A program made the translations under genes and the position numbers. From assembly GCF_003570905.1 (NCBI RefSeq), contig NZ_QXJM01000056.1:62001-126000 (forward strand): a DNA stretch of 64,000 bases. Direction: 5' to 3'. Source of the stretch: Cohnella faecalis. Its GTDB lineage: Bacteria; Bacillota; Bacilli; Paenibacillales; Paenibacillaceae. Numbering within the stretch: the first letter of the stretch is position 1; each line of letters opens with the position of its first letter. Shown in pieces: positions 1 to 8,346 of the stretch. Under the pieces are notes generated by a model. It had not been told where the DNA came from. It saw nothing but the letters and a program-made list of their open reading frames with translations, and did not search any database.

Positions 1-702
1 ATCGACGGCGCAATCGTGCTCGCCTTCGACGGTCCGGCAACGGGAATGAACGTGCCGAATGAATACGTCGCCGATTATGTGTCGAAGAAGCCCGGAAGGC
101 TGTTCGGCTTCGCCAGCGTCGACCCGAATCGCGATAACGCAGCGGGCATTCTCGAAGCGGCGATCAAGGAGTACGGCTTGTCCGGATTGAAGCTGGGGCC
201 GATCTATCAAAATTTTTACCCGGACAGCAAGGAGCATTATGAGCTATACGCGAAGGCGGATGAGCTGAAGCTGCCGATCTTATGGCATCAGGGCACGTCG
301 TTCGTACCGGAAGGATATCTCGACGCATCGCGCCCGGCTATGCTCGATCCAATTGCAAGAGCATTCCCGAATCTGAAGATGATTATCGCCCACATGGGTC
401 ACCCTTGGACGGACGAATGCATAGCCGTCGTCCGCAAAAATCCGGCGATGTTCATGGATATATCCGCCCTAGGCACCCGTCCGTGGCAGTTCTACAATGC
501 GATGGTGCTTGCGGTGGAATACGGCGTGACGCACAAAATTCTGTTCGGCTCCGATTATCCGTTCTTCACGACCGCACAGACGATCGAGCGTTTTCGGGCG
601 ATCAACGATCTGACCGAAGGGACCAAGCTGCCGCGAATTCCGGAGCAGGTCATCGAAGATATCATTCATCGCAATACGCCTGATCTGCTGGGCTTGAAGT
701 AA
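1..702 (+). CDS. Amidohydrolase-2 family metal-dependent hydrolase (5' end outside window)
   Basis: The reading frame is open from base 1, so the N-terminus lies upstream; a GTG at 16 is in frame but unlikely to be the start. About 230 residues are visible. The C-terminal half of an amidohydrolase-2 TIM barrel can be read: LPILWHQGTS (barrel His), MIIAHMGHPW (second His), and ILFGSDYPF with the conserved catalytic Asp, followed by the usual C-terminal helix with NTPDLLGL. This family includes decarboxylases and sugar lactonases. The SDR dehydrogenase starts 20 bp downstream, so the two are probably co-transcribed. A lactonase-like role would fit the sugar-acid genes in the window, but that is inference. 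Confidence 0.8.
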   Translation: MDGAIVLAFDGPATGMNVPNEYVADYVSKKPGRLFGFASVDPNRDNAAGILEAAIKEYGLSGLKLGPIYQNFYPDSKEHYELYAKADELKLPILWHQGTSFVPEGYLDASRPAMLDPIARAFPNLKMIIAHMGHPWTDECIAVVRKNPAMFMDISALGTRPWQFYNAMVLAVEYGVTHKILFGSDYPFFTTAQTIERFRAINDLTEGTKLPRIPEQVIEDIIHRNTPDLLGLK

Positions 703-722
703 CGAGGGAGGCGACGTGCAAG

Positions 723-1478
723 ATGGGAGGAAGACTGCAAAACAAAGTTTGCGTAGTCACCGGCTCCGGCGGAGGAATCGGCGCAGGCGTCGCCCGCAGG
801 TTCGCGGAGGAAGGCGCCGTCGTTTACCTGCTTGACTATAACGAAGAAAAGCTGTCGGCGACGGTTGGAGCCTTTAAGAATCTAGGACTCGATGCCGAAG
901 GAATCTTGACCGACGTTGGCGAAGAGAAGCAGATCAAGGAAGCCTTCGCCATTGTGGCCGGCAAGCATGGCCGTCTGGACGTCTTGCATACGAACACCTG
1001 GTGGGCGGCCAAGAAGAAGGCCGCCGATCTTACGCTGGAGGAATGGAACAAGGCGCTGTCGATCACGTTGACGGCCCCGTTCCTGTGCAGCAAATATGCC
1101 ATTCCGCTTATGAGCGCCTCAGGCGGCGGATCGATCATTCATACTTCGTCCGTCGGAGGGGTGGTCGCCTTCCGCGAGCATGCCGATTATATTTCGGCGA
1201 AGGCGGGAGTGATCCAATTGTGCAAATCGATCGCGGTCGACTACGGTTCCGAAAGAATCCGCTGCAACGCAGTCTGCCCCGGAATCATCGACACGCCGCA
1301 GACGCGGAGCGATCTGGAGGACCCGGACTATTCCAACTATTTAATGAGTAAATGCCTGAATGGCCGGATCGGTCAGCCCGAGGACGTTGCGGCAGCTTCG
1401 CTGTTTTTGGCGAGCGACGAAGCCTCGTTCATAACCGGCAGCGTGCTGATGGTCGACGATGGCTGGTCAATTATTTAA
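723..1478 (+). CDS. SDR-family NAD(P)-dependent oxidoreductase
   Basis: A 251-residue classical short-chain dehydrogenase. The cofactor motif TGSGGGIG is at residues 13-20, and an acidic residue (D38, in LLDYN) at the end of strand beta-2 favours NAD over NADP. The usual NAG motif is replaced by NTW (~91-93). The catalytic Ser is in HTSSVGG (~142) and YISAK supplies Y156 and K160. The C-terminal PGIIDTP segment and SFITGSVLMVDDG are typical. GAGGGAGG lies just upstream of the ATG. It follows the amidohydrolase by 20 bp, probably in one operon. The substrate is not readable; sugars, sugar acids and polyols are common for this subfamily. Confidence 0.9.
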   Translation: MGGRLQNKVCVVTGSGGGIGAGVARRFAEEGAVVYLLDYNEEKLSATVGAFKNLGLDAEGILTDVGEEKQIKEAFAIVAGKHGRLDVLHTNTWWAAKKKAADLTLEEWNKALSITLTAPFLCSKYAIPLMSASGGGSIIHTSSVGGVVAFREHADYISAKAGVIQLCKSIAVDYGSERIRCNAVCPGIIDTPQTRSDLEDPDYSNYLMSKCLNGRIGQPEDVAAASLFLASDEASFITGSVLMVDDGWSII

Positions 1479-1521
1479 CGGACAGACAGGTTGTTGTCGG
1501 ACAAGCGAAAGCAAAGAAAAG

Positions 1522-1555
1522 CCCCATCATGCGGGAGTCATGATGGGGAAGAAGA
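1522..1555 (-). terminator. Rho-independent terminator of the yjcZ-like gene
   Basis: Perfect 10-bp inverted repeat (CCCCATCATG, 7-nt loop, CATGATGGGG, 1522-1548). On the minus strand the hairpin is followed by CTTTTCTTT, so it terminates the small gene transcribed leftward. It may also stop the rightward SDR transcript, although no T-tract follows on that side. Confidence 0.75.
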
Positions 1556-1578
1556 TAATCAGGGGAAGAATACGCTTA

Positions 1579-1692
1579 TCATATGAAGGTACGCAAAATA
1601 ATGACCAACAGAACGAAAAGAACGAGCACAAATGCGGCTGCCTGCATACCGCCGCCAGTACCACAACCTGCGCCAGCAACTGGATAACCCAT
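1579..1692 (-). CDS. YjcZ/SscA-family small sporulation membrane protein
   Basis: A 37-residue microprotein. It starts MGYPVAGAGCGTGGGM, a Gly/Cys-rich head, and continues into one hydrophobic helix (AAAFVLVLFVLLVIIL) ending RTFI. This Gly-rich head plus single helix is the hallmark of the YjcZ/SscA small proteins of spore formers (spore assembly in B. subtilis). AGGTGG sits 7 nt before the ATG on the minus strand, and a strong terminator follows about 30 bp after the stop. It is convergent with the SDR gene. Confidence 0.85.
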   Translation of the reverse strand: MGYPVAGAGCGTGGGMQAAAFVLVLFVLLVIILRTFI

Positions 1693-1956
1693 CGTTTTCA
1701 CCACCTAAGTGTATATTTAATTTACCTCGTTAGCATATGTGAGGATAAAAACATCGGAAGTGTATTCGCACAGATTAATTATTAATCCGCATATGTTCAG
1801 CGAACGCTTGTTGCGTAATGGATAAACATCCAATCACTAAGCCCTGGAACTTCGGTAGATATCAACTATTCCATAATGGTACTTATGTGCGCTTGCGGAT
1901 CGTGTTAGACTGGGGAGTATGCTTTGTGATCGCACCGATCGTTCGTTCAAAATTCG

Positions 1957-1990
1957 AGAAGCCTGAGCAGAAGGGGCTTCTTTCGTTTAT
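1957..1990 (+). terminator. Weak terminator/attenuator-like hairpin ahead of cbiZ
   Basis: AGAAGCC (1957-1963) pairs with GGCTTCT (1975-1981) around an 11-nt loop, followed by TTCGTTTATTT. It lies in the ~320-bp leader between the yjcZ-like gene and cbiZ. I could not find the conserved B12-box of a cobalamin riboswitch in this leader, so its regulatory role is open. Confidence 0.35.
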
Positions 1991-2015
1991 TTCCAGTTAG
2001 GAGCCGTTGACGCAC

Positions 2016-2738
2016 ATGACGCAACCTTTTCGCCAAGCCGTTTCCCGCTACCGTTCGCCGCTATTGCCGGAGCTGCTCGTTCAATATGAGGCAGATCGTA
2101 TTCTAATTCATAGCAATGCCGTTCATGATGTGCTCAGCAACGCTCCTTGCAACGGAGGGTGGGCGAGGGCCAATCGATTCGTGAATTGGAAAGTGCCGCT
2201 CAGCTACGATTGCACGGATCCGGAGTCCATGATGCTGACCGAGCTGGAGAAGTGGGGGTATGACCGTGCCGCGACGGTCGGCTTGCAGACTGCGGCGCAT
2301 CTTACGCATGCTTCGTTCGCCGAGGAAGCGGGGGATGAGTTCAAGCTGCTCGCATGCGCAACCGCGGGAACCGGAAACGCGGCTCGCGCCGGGCTTGCGC
2401 GGGAGACGTTCTCCGCGTACGAGCCGGGTACCGTCAACATTATCGTTCTGATCGATGGCAAAATGACGCCGAGCGCGATGGTAAATGCGGTCATAAGCGC
2501 GACGGAAGCGAAGAGCGCGGCATTCGCGGATTTGCAAATTAAAGATTGTCGTCACGATCGCATCGCAACGGGAACTTCGACCGATGCGGCGCTGATCGCG
2601 GCCAGCCAGTCCTCCGCTTACGGGCCCGTTCATAGGTATGCGGGCGCGGCGACGACGATCGGCAACGCGATCGGCCGGCTTGTGTACGATACCGTTCACG
2701 AAGCGGTGCGGACGCAAGGGGAAGCCCGATTCGGCTAG
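2016..2738 (+). CDS. cbiZ: Adenosylcobinamide amidohydrolase (CbiZ)
   Basis: About 240 residues. The family hallmark ACATAGTGNAARAG is at roughly 110-123. It is followed by GTVNIIVLIDGKM, then TEAKSAAFADL and the C-terminal ATGTSTDAALIAAS block seen in CbiZ. CbiZ hydrolyses adenosylcobinamide to adenosylcobyric acid so that cobinamides can be salvaged into cobalamin, in the cytoplasm. GGAG at 2000-2003 lies 12 nt before ATG 2016; a TTG at 2007 is in frame but only 3 nt from it. It stands alone between convergent genes, with no other cobalamin genes nearby. The window also encodes a B12-dependent ribonucleotide reductase that would use the product. Confidence 0.88.
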   Translation: MTQPFRQAVSRYRSPLLPELLVQYEADRILIHSNAVHDVLSNAPCNGGWARANRFVNWKVPLSYDCTDPESMMLTELEKWGYDRAATVGLQTAAHLTHASFAEEAGDEFKLLACATAGTGNAARAGLARETFSAYEPGTVNIIVLIDGKMTPSAMVNAVISATEAKSAAFADLQIKDCRHDRIATGTSTDAALIAASQSSAYGPVHRYAGAATTIGNAIGRLVYDTVHEAVRTQGEARFG

Positions 2739-2747
2739 AACGCAGAG

Positions 2748-3458
2748 CTACTCGGTCGGTTGGCGCAGCCTCCCGATGACATTCTCTACCTTTTGCAAAT
2801 GGTGCATCATTCGATCCGCGGCCAACTGCTCGTCCCCGGCTTCGATTGCGGCGTAAATATCCTTATGCTCCTGCAGAAGCTGCTCGGTGGAAGCGCGCTC
2901 GGCGAAAAACCATAGTCGGCGGGATTCCTTCATGCTCTCCCGCATTCTCTCCGTCATCGATTCCATCATGGAGCCGAACAAGGAATTATGCGACGCCTCG
3001 GCAATAAGCAGGTGAAACCGGATATCCGCCCGATCGCTTTCCTCTTCGCGATCGAGGGAGGCGGCCATTTCCTCCAGCGTCGCTCTCAGCTCCGCCAGAT
3101 TTTGCTCCGTCCGGCGCTTCGCGGCCAGCGTCGCGCAGCCGACCTCGATGAACTTGCGCACTTCAAGCACCTCTTGAAGAAGCTCGGTATTGAACGCAAG
3201 CCCCGCGCCTTCTTCTCCGGTCGGCAGCTGCGCGCTGACGAAGCTTCCTCCTCCGTGTCTTATCGTAATCCAGCCCATCGCTTTCAATGCGCTCAGCGCT
3301 TCCCTTACGGTAGATCGCCCAACCTCGAAGCTTTCCGCCAGCTCCACGACGGTAGGCAGCTTCGCGCCCGGCGCAAATTGCTCCGTCTCGATTTGCCGTT
3401 TGATTTGCTCAAATACGATTTCCGAGCCTTTGCGCGTCTGGATTTTTTGAAACGCCAC
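2748..3458 (-). CDS. FadR-type GntR-family transcriptional regulator (FCD domain)
   Basis: 236 residues from a GTG at 3458, chosen because GGAGG lies exactly 7 nt upstream; an in-frame ATG at 3494 has no such site. The N-terminal winged helix reads GAKLPTVVELAESFEVGRSTVREAL, and IRHGGGSFV is the wing. The C-terminal FCD helical bundle shows the metal/ligand residues in DIRFHLLIAEASHN and in ADRMMHHL. This is the class of LldR, GlcC and PdhR, which sense small carboxylates. It is divergent from glcD with ~120 bp between starts, so it most likely controls glcDF in response to glycolate, lactate or a related acid (inference). Confidence 0.88.
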   Translation of the reverse strand: MAFQKIQTRKGSEIVFEQIKRQIETEQFAPGAKLPTVVELAESFEVGRSTVREALSALKAMGWITIRHGGGSFVSAQLPTGEEGAGLAFNTELLQEVLEVRKFIEVGCATLAAKRRTEQNLAELRATLEEMAASLDREEESDRADIRFHLLIAEASHNSLFGSMMESMTERMRESMKESRRLWFFAERASTEQLLQEHKDIYAAIEAGDEQLAADRMMHHLQKVENVIGRLRQPTE

Positions 3459-3579
3459 AAAAAAACCTCCACAAATATATATACATCTATTCAATCATAC
3501 GCTAAGCTATAAGAAAAGTCATCAGATCACATGATCAATATGAAAAACTATTCACCATCACGAGGAGGAATCCGATTCC

Positions 3580-4995
3580 ATGCTGGAAAACGGAATCAAA
3601 CAAGAGCTGGCGGCAGTCGTAGGCTCATCCTTCCTGAAAGACGACAAGCAAACGCTGGTGGCGCATTCTTATGACGGAACGCCGATGCTGCAAGCTTTGC
3701 CCGACGCCGTCATCTATCCGGGAAGCACGCAAGAGGTAGCGGCGATTATGAAAATATTGAATCGGCACCGGATTCCGCTCGTCAGCCGCGGCTCCGGAAC
3801 GAACCTGTGCGGCGGCACGGTCCCCGTTCTTGGAGGCGTTGTCATGGTCATGCACCGAATGAACGCCATATTGGAAGTGGATATGCAAAACTTGACCGCA
3901 ACGGTTCAGCCCGGCATTATTACGAAAAAATTCATCGAGCATGTCGAAAGCCTGGGGCTCTTCTACCCGCCGGACCCGAGCAGCATGTCCATCTCGACAA
4001 TCGGAGGCAATATCGCGGAATGCTCGGGAGGGCTTCGAGGATTGAAGTACGGTACGACCAAGGATTACGTGCTTGGTCTCGAATGCGTGCTAGCCTCGGG
4101 CGAAATTATCCGCACGGGCGGCAAGCTCGTGAAGGACGTCGCCGGATACGATCTGACGAAGCTTCTGATCGGCTCCGAAGGGACGCTCGCCATCGTCACG
4201 GAGGCTACGCTCAAGCTCGTTCCGCCGCCGAAATACAAGAAGACGATGCTCGCGATGTTCTCGGATTTGTACGACGCTGCCCGCACCGTGTCCAAAATTA
4301 TCGAGAATCGCATTATTCCGGCTACGCTCGAATTTATGGACAACCCGACGATCCGCGTCGTCGACGACTATGCGAAGCTTGGACTGCCGCTCGACATGGC
4401 CGCCATTCTGCTTATCGAGCAGGACGGAGATACGGAGACGGTCGAGCGGGACATCGAGCGCATTTCCGGCATTTGCCGCGACGAGAATGCGACTCAAATC
4501 AGCATCGCCCATACGCAGGAGGAAGCGCTGAAGCTGTTGACCGCAAGACGCAGCGCATTCACCGCGCTGGCGAGGCTTCGTCCGACGACCATATTGGAGG
4601 ACGCGACTGTGCCTCGATCCAAAATCGCCGATATGGTGCTCGAAATCAACCGAATCGCGCAGAAGCACGACGTTACCATTTGCACGTTCGGCCATGCGGG
4701 GGACGGCAATCTTCATCCGACCGCGACTACGGACGCGAGGGATCAAGAGGAAATTCACAGGGTCGAGGCGGCGTTCGAGGAAATTTTCGAGGCGGCGATC
4801 GCGCTTGGCGGCACGATTACCGGCGAGCACGGCGTCGGCTTGGTCAAAGCTCCTTTTCTGGAGTGGAAGGTAGGAAGCGCGGGAGTCGAGATTATGAAGA
4901 ACATCAAGCTCGCCTTCGATCCGCTCAGCCTTCTCAATCCGGGAAAAATGTTCGCCAAGCAATCCAGACGCAGGGTGGTGCTTGAACGTGGCTAA
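3580..4995 (+). CDS. glcD: Glycolate oxidase subunit GlcD (FAD-binding)
   Basis: 471 residues, ATG preceded by GAGGAGG. The FAD_binding_4 fold shows PLVSRGSGTNLCGG (~67-80) and the PPDPSSMSISTIGGNIAE flavin loop (~130-147). The C-terminal FAD-oxidase domain has TFGHAGDGNLHPT and GGTITGEHGVGLVK. The usual GlcD length is ~470-500. It oxidises glycolate (or D-lactate) to glyoxylate (pyruvate) together with the Fe-S subunit GlcF, whose frame overlaps its 3' end. No separate GlcE is present, as is usual in Firmicutes (YsfC/YsfD-type pairs). Glycolate could be supplied by the RLP pathway ~9 kb downstream (inference). Confidence 0.9.
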   Translation: MLENGIKQELAAVVGSSFLKDDKQTLVAHSYDGTPMLQALPDAVIYPGSTQEVAAIMKILNRHRIPLVSRGSGTNLCGGTVPVLGGVVMVMHRMNAILEVDMQNLTATVQPGIITKKFIEHVESLGLFYPPDPSSMSISTIGGNIAECSGGLRGLKYGTTKDYVLGLECVLASGEIIRTGGKLVKDVAGYDLTKLLIGSEGTLAIVTEATLKLVPPPKYKKTMLAMFSDLYDAARTVSKIIENRIIPATLEFMDNPTIRVVDDYAKLGLPLDMAAILLIEQDGDTETVERDIERISGICRDENATQISIAHTQEEALKLLTARRSAFTALARLRPTTILEDATVPRSKIADMVLEINRIAQKHDVTICTFGHAGDGNLHPTATTDARDQEEIHRVEAAFEEIFEAAIALGGTITGEHGVGLVKAPFLEWKVGSAGVEIMKNIKLAFDPLSLLNPGKMFAKQSRRRVVLERG

Positions 4996-6328
4996 CGACG
5001 CGGCGACGATGGATTCAATGAGACAGACGTTGAAATTAAAGCTCGATTACGACCAATTGACGAATTGCATGCGCTGCGGCTTTTGCCTCCCGGCTTGTCC
5101 GACGTTCAAGGAAACGGGACTGGAAGCGGAATCGCCGCGCGGCCGCATCGCTCTCATGAAAGCGACCGTAGACGGAGTGATGGACCCGGACGTTCCCTTC
5201 GAGGAGCAGATGAGTCATTGTCTGGGGTGCCGTGCGTGCGAGCCGGCCTGTCCCGCCGACGTGAAATACGGGCAGTTGATCGAGCAAGCGAGGGACGCGA
5301 TCGAGACGCATACGCGGCAGCATCGCGGTTGGGTAAGAGGAGTCCGGAAGCTCGTCTTCAAAGGGCTGTTCCCGCATCAGAACCGGATGAGTCTGCTCGG
5401 CAAAGGGCTGCGCTTGTATCAGAAATCGGGGCTTCAGGCTGTCGCAAGGAAGACGGGCGCCGTCGGCGTATTCTCCAAGCAGCTTTCCGACATGGAGCGG
5501 ATTTTGCCGGAGGCCGGCGGACAAGGAGTCGTCCAACGGTTCGGAACGCGGGTGGCGGCCAAAGGCGAGAAGCTCGGAACGGTCGGTATGTTCCGGGGCT
5601 GCCTGATGGACGTCATGTTCGCCGAGACGAATCGCAAGACGGTAGAAATGCTGTCCGAAGCCGGCTTCGAGATCGTTATCCCCGATACTCAGAATTGCTG
5701 CGGGGCGCTGCATGCGCACAGCGGGGAAATCGATCAGGCGAGGCAGCTTGCGATGAACAACATTCTCGCGTTTCAGGCGGCCGGAGTCGATTACATCGTC
5801 TCCAATGCAGGCGGCTGCGGAGCGATTCTGGTCGAGTACGACCATCTCCTGCACGACGTTCCCGATTGGAGCGAGCAGGCGGTTTGGTTCGCCGGCAGAG
5901 TGAAAGACGTCAGCACGCTTCTTGCTGAAAACGGCCGCAAGCTGCATTTTCGCAAGGAGGAGGCCGGAGAAGCTCCCGTGCGCATTACGTATCAGGATTC
6001 CTGCCATCTGAAGAACGTCATGAAGGGCGGGGGCGCGCCAAGGAAGCTGCTGTCCGATCTGCCGGGCGTGGAACTCGTCGAGATGCAGGACGCCGGCTCC
6101 TGTTGCGGCTCGGCGGGAATTTACAACATTACGCAGCCGCAAATGGCGAATCAAATACTCGACCATAAGATGCAGCATGCCAATGCAACTCAAGCGAGTT
6201 ATATCGTCACAAGCAATCCGGGCTGTCTGCTTCAGATGAAGCTGGGCATCGAGAAGCACGCGGACAGAGAGCATGTGCAAGCGACGCATGTTATCGATTT
6301 TCTATACGATCGGATGGTCAAAAGGTAA
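4988..6328 (+). CDS. glcF: Glycolate oxidase iron-sulfur subunit GlcF
   Basis: 446 residues. Two 4Fe-4S motifs, CMRCGFCLPACP and CLGCRACEPACP, are in the first ~90 residues. They are followed by two CCG domains (NCCGALHAHSGE, and the DSCHLKN...SCCGSAGIYN pair). It transfers electrons from GlcD flavin to the quinone pool. GTG 4988 is preferred because GGTGGTG lies 7 nt upstream; TTG 4982 is in frame but too close. The start overlaps glcD by 8 bp, implying translational coupling. A strong terminator follows. Confidence 0.9.
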   Translation: MANDAATMDSMRQTLKLKLDYDQLTNCMRCGFCLPACPTFKETGLEAESPRGRIALMKATVDGVMDPDVPFEEQMSHCLGCRACEPACPADVKYGQLIEQARDAIETHTRQHRGWVRGVRKLVFKGLFPHQNRMSLLGKGLRLYQKSGLQAVARKTGAVGVFSKQLSDMERILPEAGGQGVVQRFGTRVAAKGEKLGTVGMFRGCLMDVMFAETNRKTVEMLSEAGFEIVIPDTQNCCGALHAHSGEIDQARQLAMNNILAFQAAGVDYIVSNAGGCGAILVEYDHLLHDVPDWSEQAVWFAGRVKDVSTLLAENGRKLHFRKEEAGEAPVRITYQDSCHLKNVMKGGGAPRKLLSDLPGVELVEMQDAGSCCGSAGIYNITQPQMANQILDHKMQHANATQASYIVTSNPGCLLQMKLGIEKHADREHVQATHVIDFLYDRMVKR

Positions 6329-6384
6329 TTTTATCCTACCGCCGATCCCCTTTCTTCAAGCGCTCCAAAGTGTTAAAATCAGTA

Positions 6385-6419
6385 ACCAACCCCCGTACGA
6401 ATAGGGAGGTTGGTTTTTT
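6385..6419 (+). terminator. Rho-independent terminator of glcDF
   Basis: ACCAACC-CCC pairs with GGG-A-GGTTGGT (one bulged A) around a 9-nt loop, followed directly by TTTTTT. It lies 57 bp after the glcF stop and ends that transcript before the sensor kinase. Confidence 0.8.
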
Positions 6420-6459
6420 ACCATCTTATGTAAGCGTTACCACGAAGGGGGTCAAGGCC

Positions 6460-8262
6460 ATCCGCATCCGCACGGCGTTATTGCTAAGCTACTTCGTCGT
6501 CATTCTTCTCAGTATCGCGCTCGTAGGAACGGTGTCCTTCTATATTTCATACAAGACGATGGCCGATAGGGCCGAATCCGCCGGCTTGCAGCTCGTGAGG
6601 CAAATCGAGAACAACATGGACAACGACTTTCACAGCAAGCGCAATTTGCTGCTTGCTCCCTATAACGATCAAGCTTATATCGACGGCATTAACCGGTACG
6701 CCGATATGAGCGATCAAGAGAAGTTCCTGTTTCGGCAACGAATCGGAGATTTGTATTTGAAGAGCTTTAACGTGACGCCGATCCGGGATTTTCTCCGGTT
6801 CCAAATTTATTACGGCGACGGCGAGCTGTTAAGCTCCTCCGACGCCCGCAAGCCGTGGACGCCGAGCCAGGTCCGGAATTCGGAATGGTTCCGCTCGACG
6901 GTCGCCAAGGACGGAGAGGCTTTCTTCAGCGGCTTCATTCCGCAGGAAGCGAACGAACCGTCGGAGGTGGCGGCTTACGCCTCTTCCATCATGATTCGGG
7001 ACTTCTCGAATCCGGACCGGTTCATCGTCGTCCGTACGGAGTACCGTTCGAGCCTGTTCCGCAGCATCGGCCAGAACGACGATTTGTCGCTCAATAGCCG
7101 CATCGTTATTTTGGACGAGGACAACCGGCTCGTGTACGAATCGGGGAACGAATCGAAATCGATTGCGGAGTCGGAGCTGCTGGAGCGCGCGGTCGGACGG
7201 GAAGGCAAGTTCTGGATCAACGTCGGAGGCGAGGAAATGCTCGCTTCCTTCACAAGCTCCGGCTATTCGAATTGGAAGGCCGTTCTCGTCACGCCGAGAG
7301 TGGAAATATTCGGCGCGCTCGACAAGATCAAGACGACCGTTATATTTACCGCGATTATTGCCTTCGTCTTCACGTTCATGATTTCCGTCCTGTTCGGCCA
7401 ACGAATTACGCGGCCGATCTTGAATTTGTACAAGACTGTCAACCGGATCAAGAGGGGAGACTTCTCCTTGCGGGTCAAGATCGACCGCAACGACGAAATC
7501 GGCCGAATCGGCATGAACTTCAATGCGATGCAGGACGAGCTGCAAACTCTGATCGAGACGAAATATTTGAATCAGATCAAGCTGCAGGAAGTCGAGCTTG
7601 CGATGCTCTACTCCCAGATCAACCCGCATTTTCTGTACAATACGCTGGACAGCATCCGCGCGATGTCGGACTACTACAAGGTCGAGGAAATTAGCGTCAT
7701 GGCGCAGTCGCTCGCGGATATGTTCCGCTATAACACGAAGAATAAGGACGAGATCGTTACCCTCCAGGAGGAGCTCGACCAGATCGACTCCTACATCAAA
7801 ATTCAGAGCATCCGGTTTGAAGGCAAAATCGAGTGCGGCATTCAAATCGACGAAGCGCTGTACGGCACCCCTTTGTTGAAAATGACGCTTCAGCCGCTGG
7901 TCGAAAACGCCGTATTTCACGGAATCGAGCGCAAGCGAGGCAAAGGAATGATTACGATCTCCGCGTCCAAGGAGCGCTCGCGCATTCGTCTATCGATTAA
8001 GGACGACGGCGTCGGCATATCCGAAAAGCGGCTTGCCGAAATTCGGGACAAGCTGAAGCCGCCCGCGCAGCAGCTAATCGAGCCCTCTGCCGAACGGGAA
8101 ATCGGCATCGGTATCGTGAACGTGTATTCAAGGTATGCGATTCGCTTCGGAGATCGGTTCGATTTCACTATCGATAGCAAAAAAGGATCGGGTACGGAAA
8201 TTACGCTCGTTTTCCCTCCTTTCGAGACCGAATCCGACGCGAAGTCGGAATCTTCAACATAG
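6460..8262 (+). CDS. YesM-type sensor histidine kinase
   Basis: About 600 residues. TM1 (LLLSYFVVILLSIALVGTV) is near the N-terminus, then an extracellular Cache-like sensor of ~260 residues and TM2 (TAIIAFVFTFMISVLFG). A HAMP segment and the His_kinase block QINPHFLYNTLDSIRAM (phospho-acceptor His) follow, then HATPase motifs LVENAVFHG and DDGVGI. It probably senses an extracellular sugar or its binding protein and phosphorylates the response regulator at 11534. Start: the frame is open back to GTG 6370, but that lies ahead of and within the glcDF terminator. The plausible start is the ATC at 6460, giving (M)RIRTALLLSYF, 9 nt after AAGGGG; no ATG, GTG or TTG fits. Confidence 0.85.
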   Translation: MRIRTALLLSYFVVILLSIALVGTVSFYISYKTMADRAESAGLQLVRQIENNMDNDFHSKRNLLLAPYNDQAYIDGINRYADMSDQEKFLFRQRIGDLYLKSFNVTPIRDFLRFQIYYGDGELLSSSDARKPWTPSQVRNSEWFRSTVAKDGEAFFSGFIPQEANEPSEVAAYASSIMIRDFSNPDRFIVVRTEYRSSLFRSIGQNDDLSLNSRIVILDEDNRLVYESGNESKSIAESELLERAVGREGKFWINVGGEEMLASFTSSGYSNWKAVLVTPRVEIFGALDKIKTTVIFTAIIAFVFTFMISVLFGQRITRPILNLYKTVNRIKRGDFSLRVKIDRNDEIGRIGMNFNAMQDELQTLIETKYLNQIKLQEVELAMLYSQINPHFLYNTLDSIRAMSDYYKVEEISVMAQSLADMFRYNTKNKDEIVTLQEELDQIDSYIKIQSIRFEGKIECGIQIDEALYGTPLLKMTLQPLVENAVFHGIERKRGKGMITISASKERSRIRLSIKDDGVGISEKRLAEIRDKLKPPAQQLIEPSAEREIGIGIVNVYSRYAIRFGDRFDFTIDSKKGSGTEITLVFPPFETESDAKSESST

Positions 8263-8279
8263 CAAGTCAAAATCGTGAA

Positions 8280-8308
8280 TGGGACGAAAGAAAGCGCTTG
8301 CTTATAAT
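8280..8308 (+). promoter_or_regulatory. Promoter with embedded cre-like (CcpA) site ahead of the sugar-binding protein
   Basis: A perfect -10 TATAAT (8303-8308) has a poor -35 (TGGGAC, 8280-8285) at 17 bp. The spacer holds AAGAAAGCGCTTGCT (8288-8302), which matches the cre consensus WTGNAANCGNWNNCW at all but one position. CcpA bound here would block the promoter, giving carbon catabolite repression of the ABC/RLP operon (inference from sequence). Confidence 0.6.
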
Positions 8309-8346
8309 CAGGTTGTAAGCGATTACTAACGAGAGGGAGTCGTCGA

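Noticed and set aside
1818..2000. 60-codon frame before cbiZ
   Set aside because: No ribosome-binding site, no recognisable sequence; overlaps the hairpin ahead of cbiZ.
1700..2015. Cobalamin riboswitch before cbiZ
   Set aside because: No B12-box or long conserved stem pattern could be found; only a weak attenuator-like hairpin.
3459..3579. Defined operator for the FadR-type regulator
   Set aside because: A GATC-ACAT-GATC element at ~3524-3535 is suggestive, but it does not match a known FadR/LldR pattern well enough to call.
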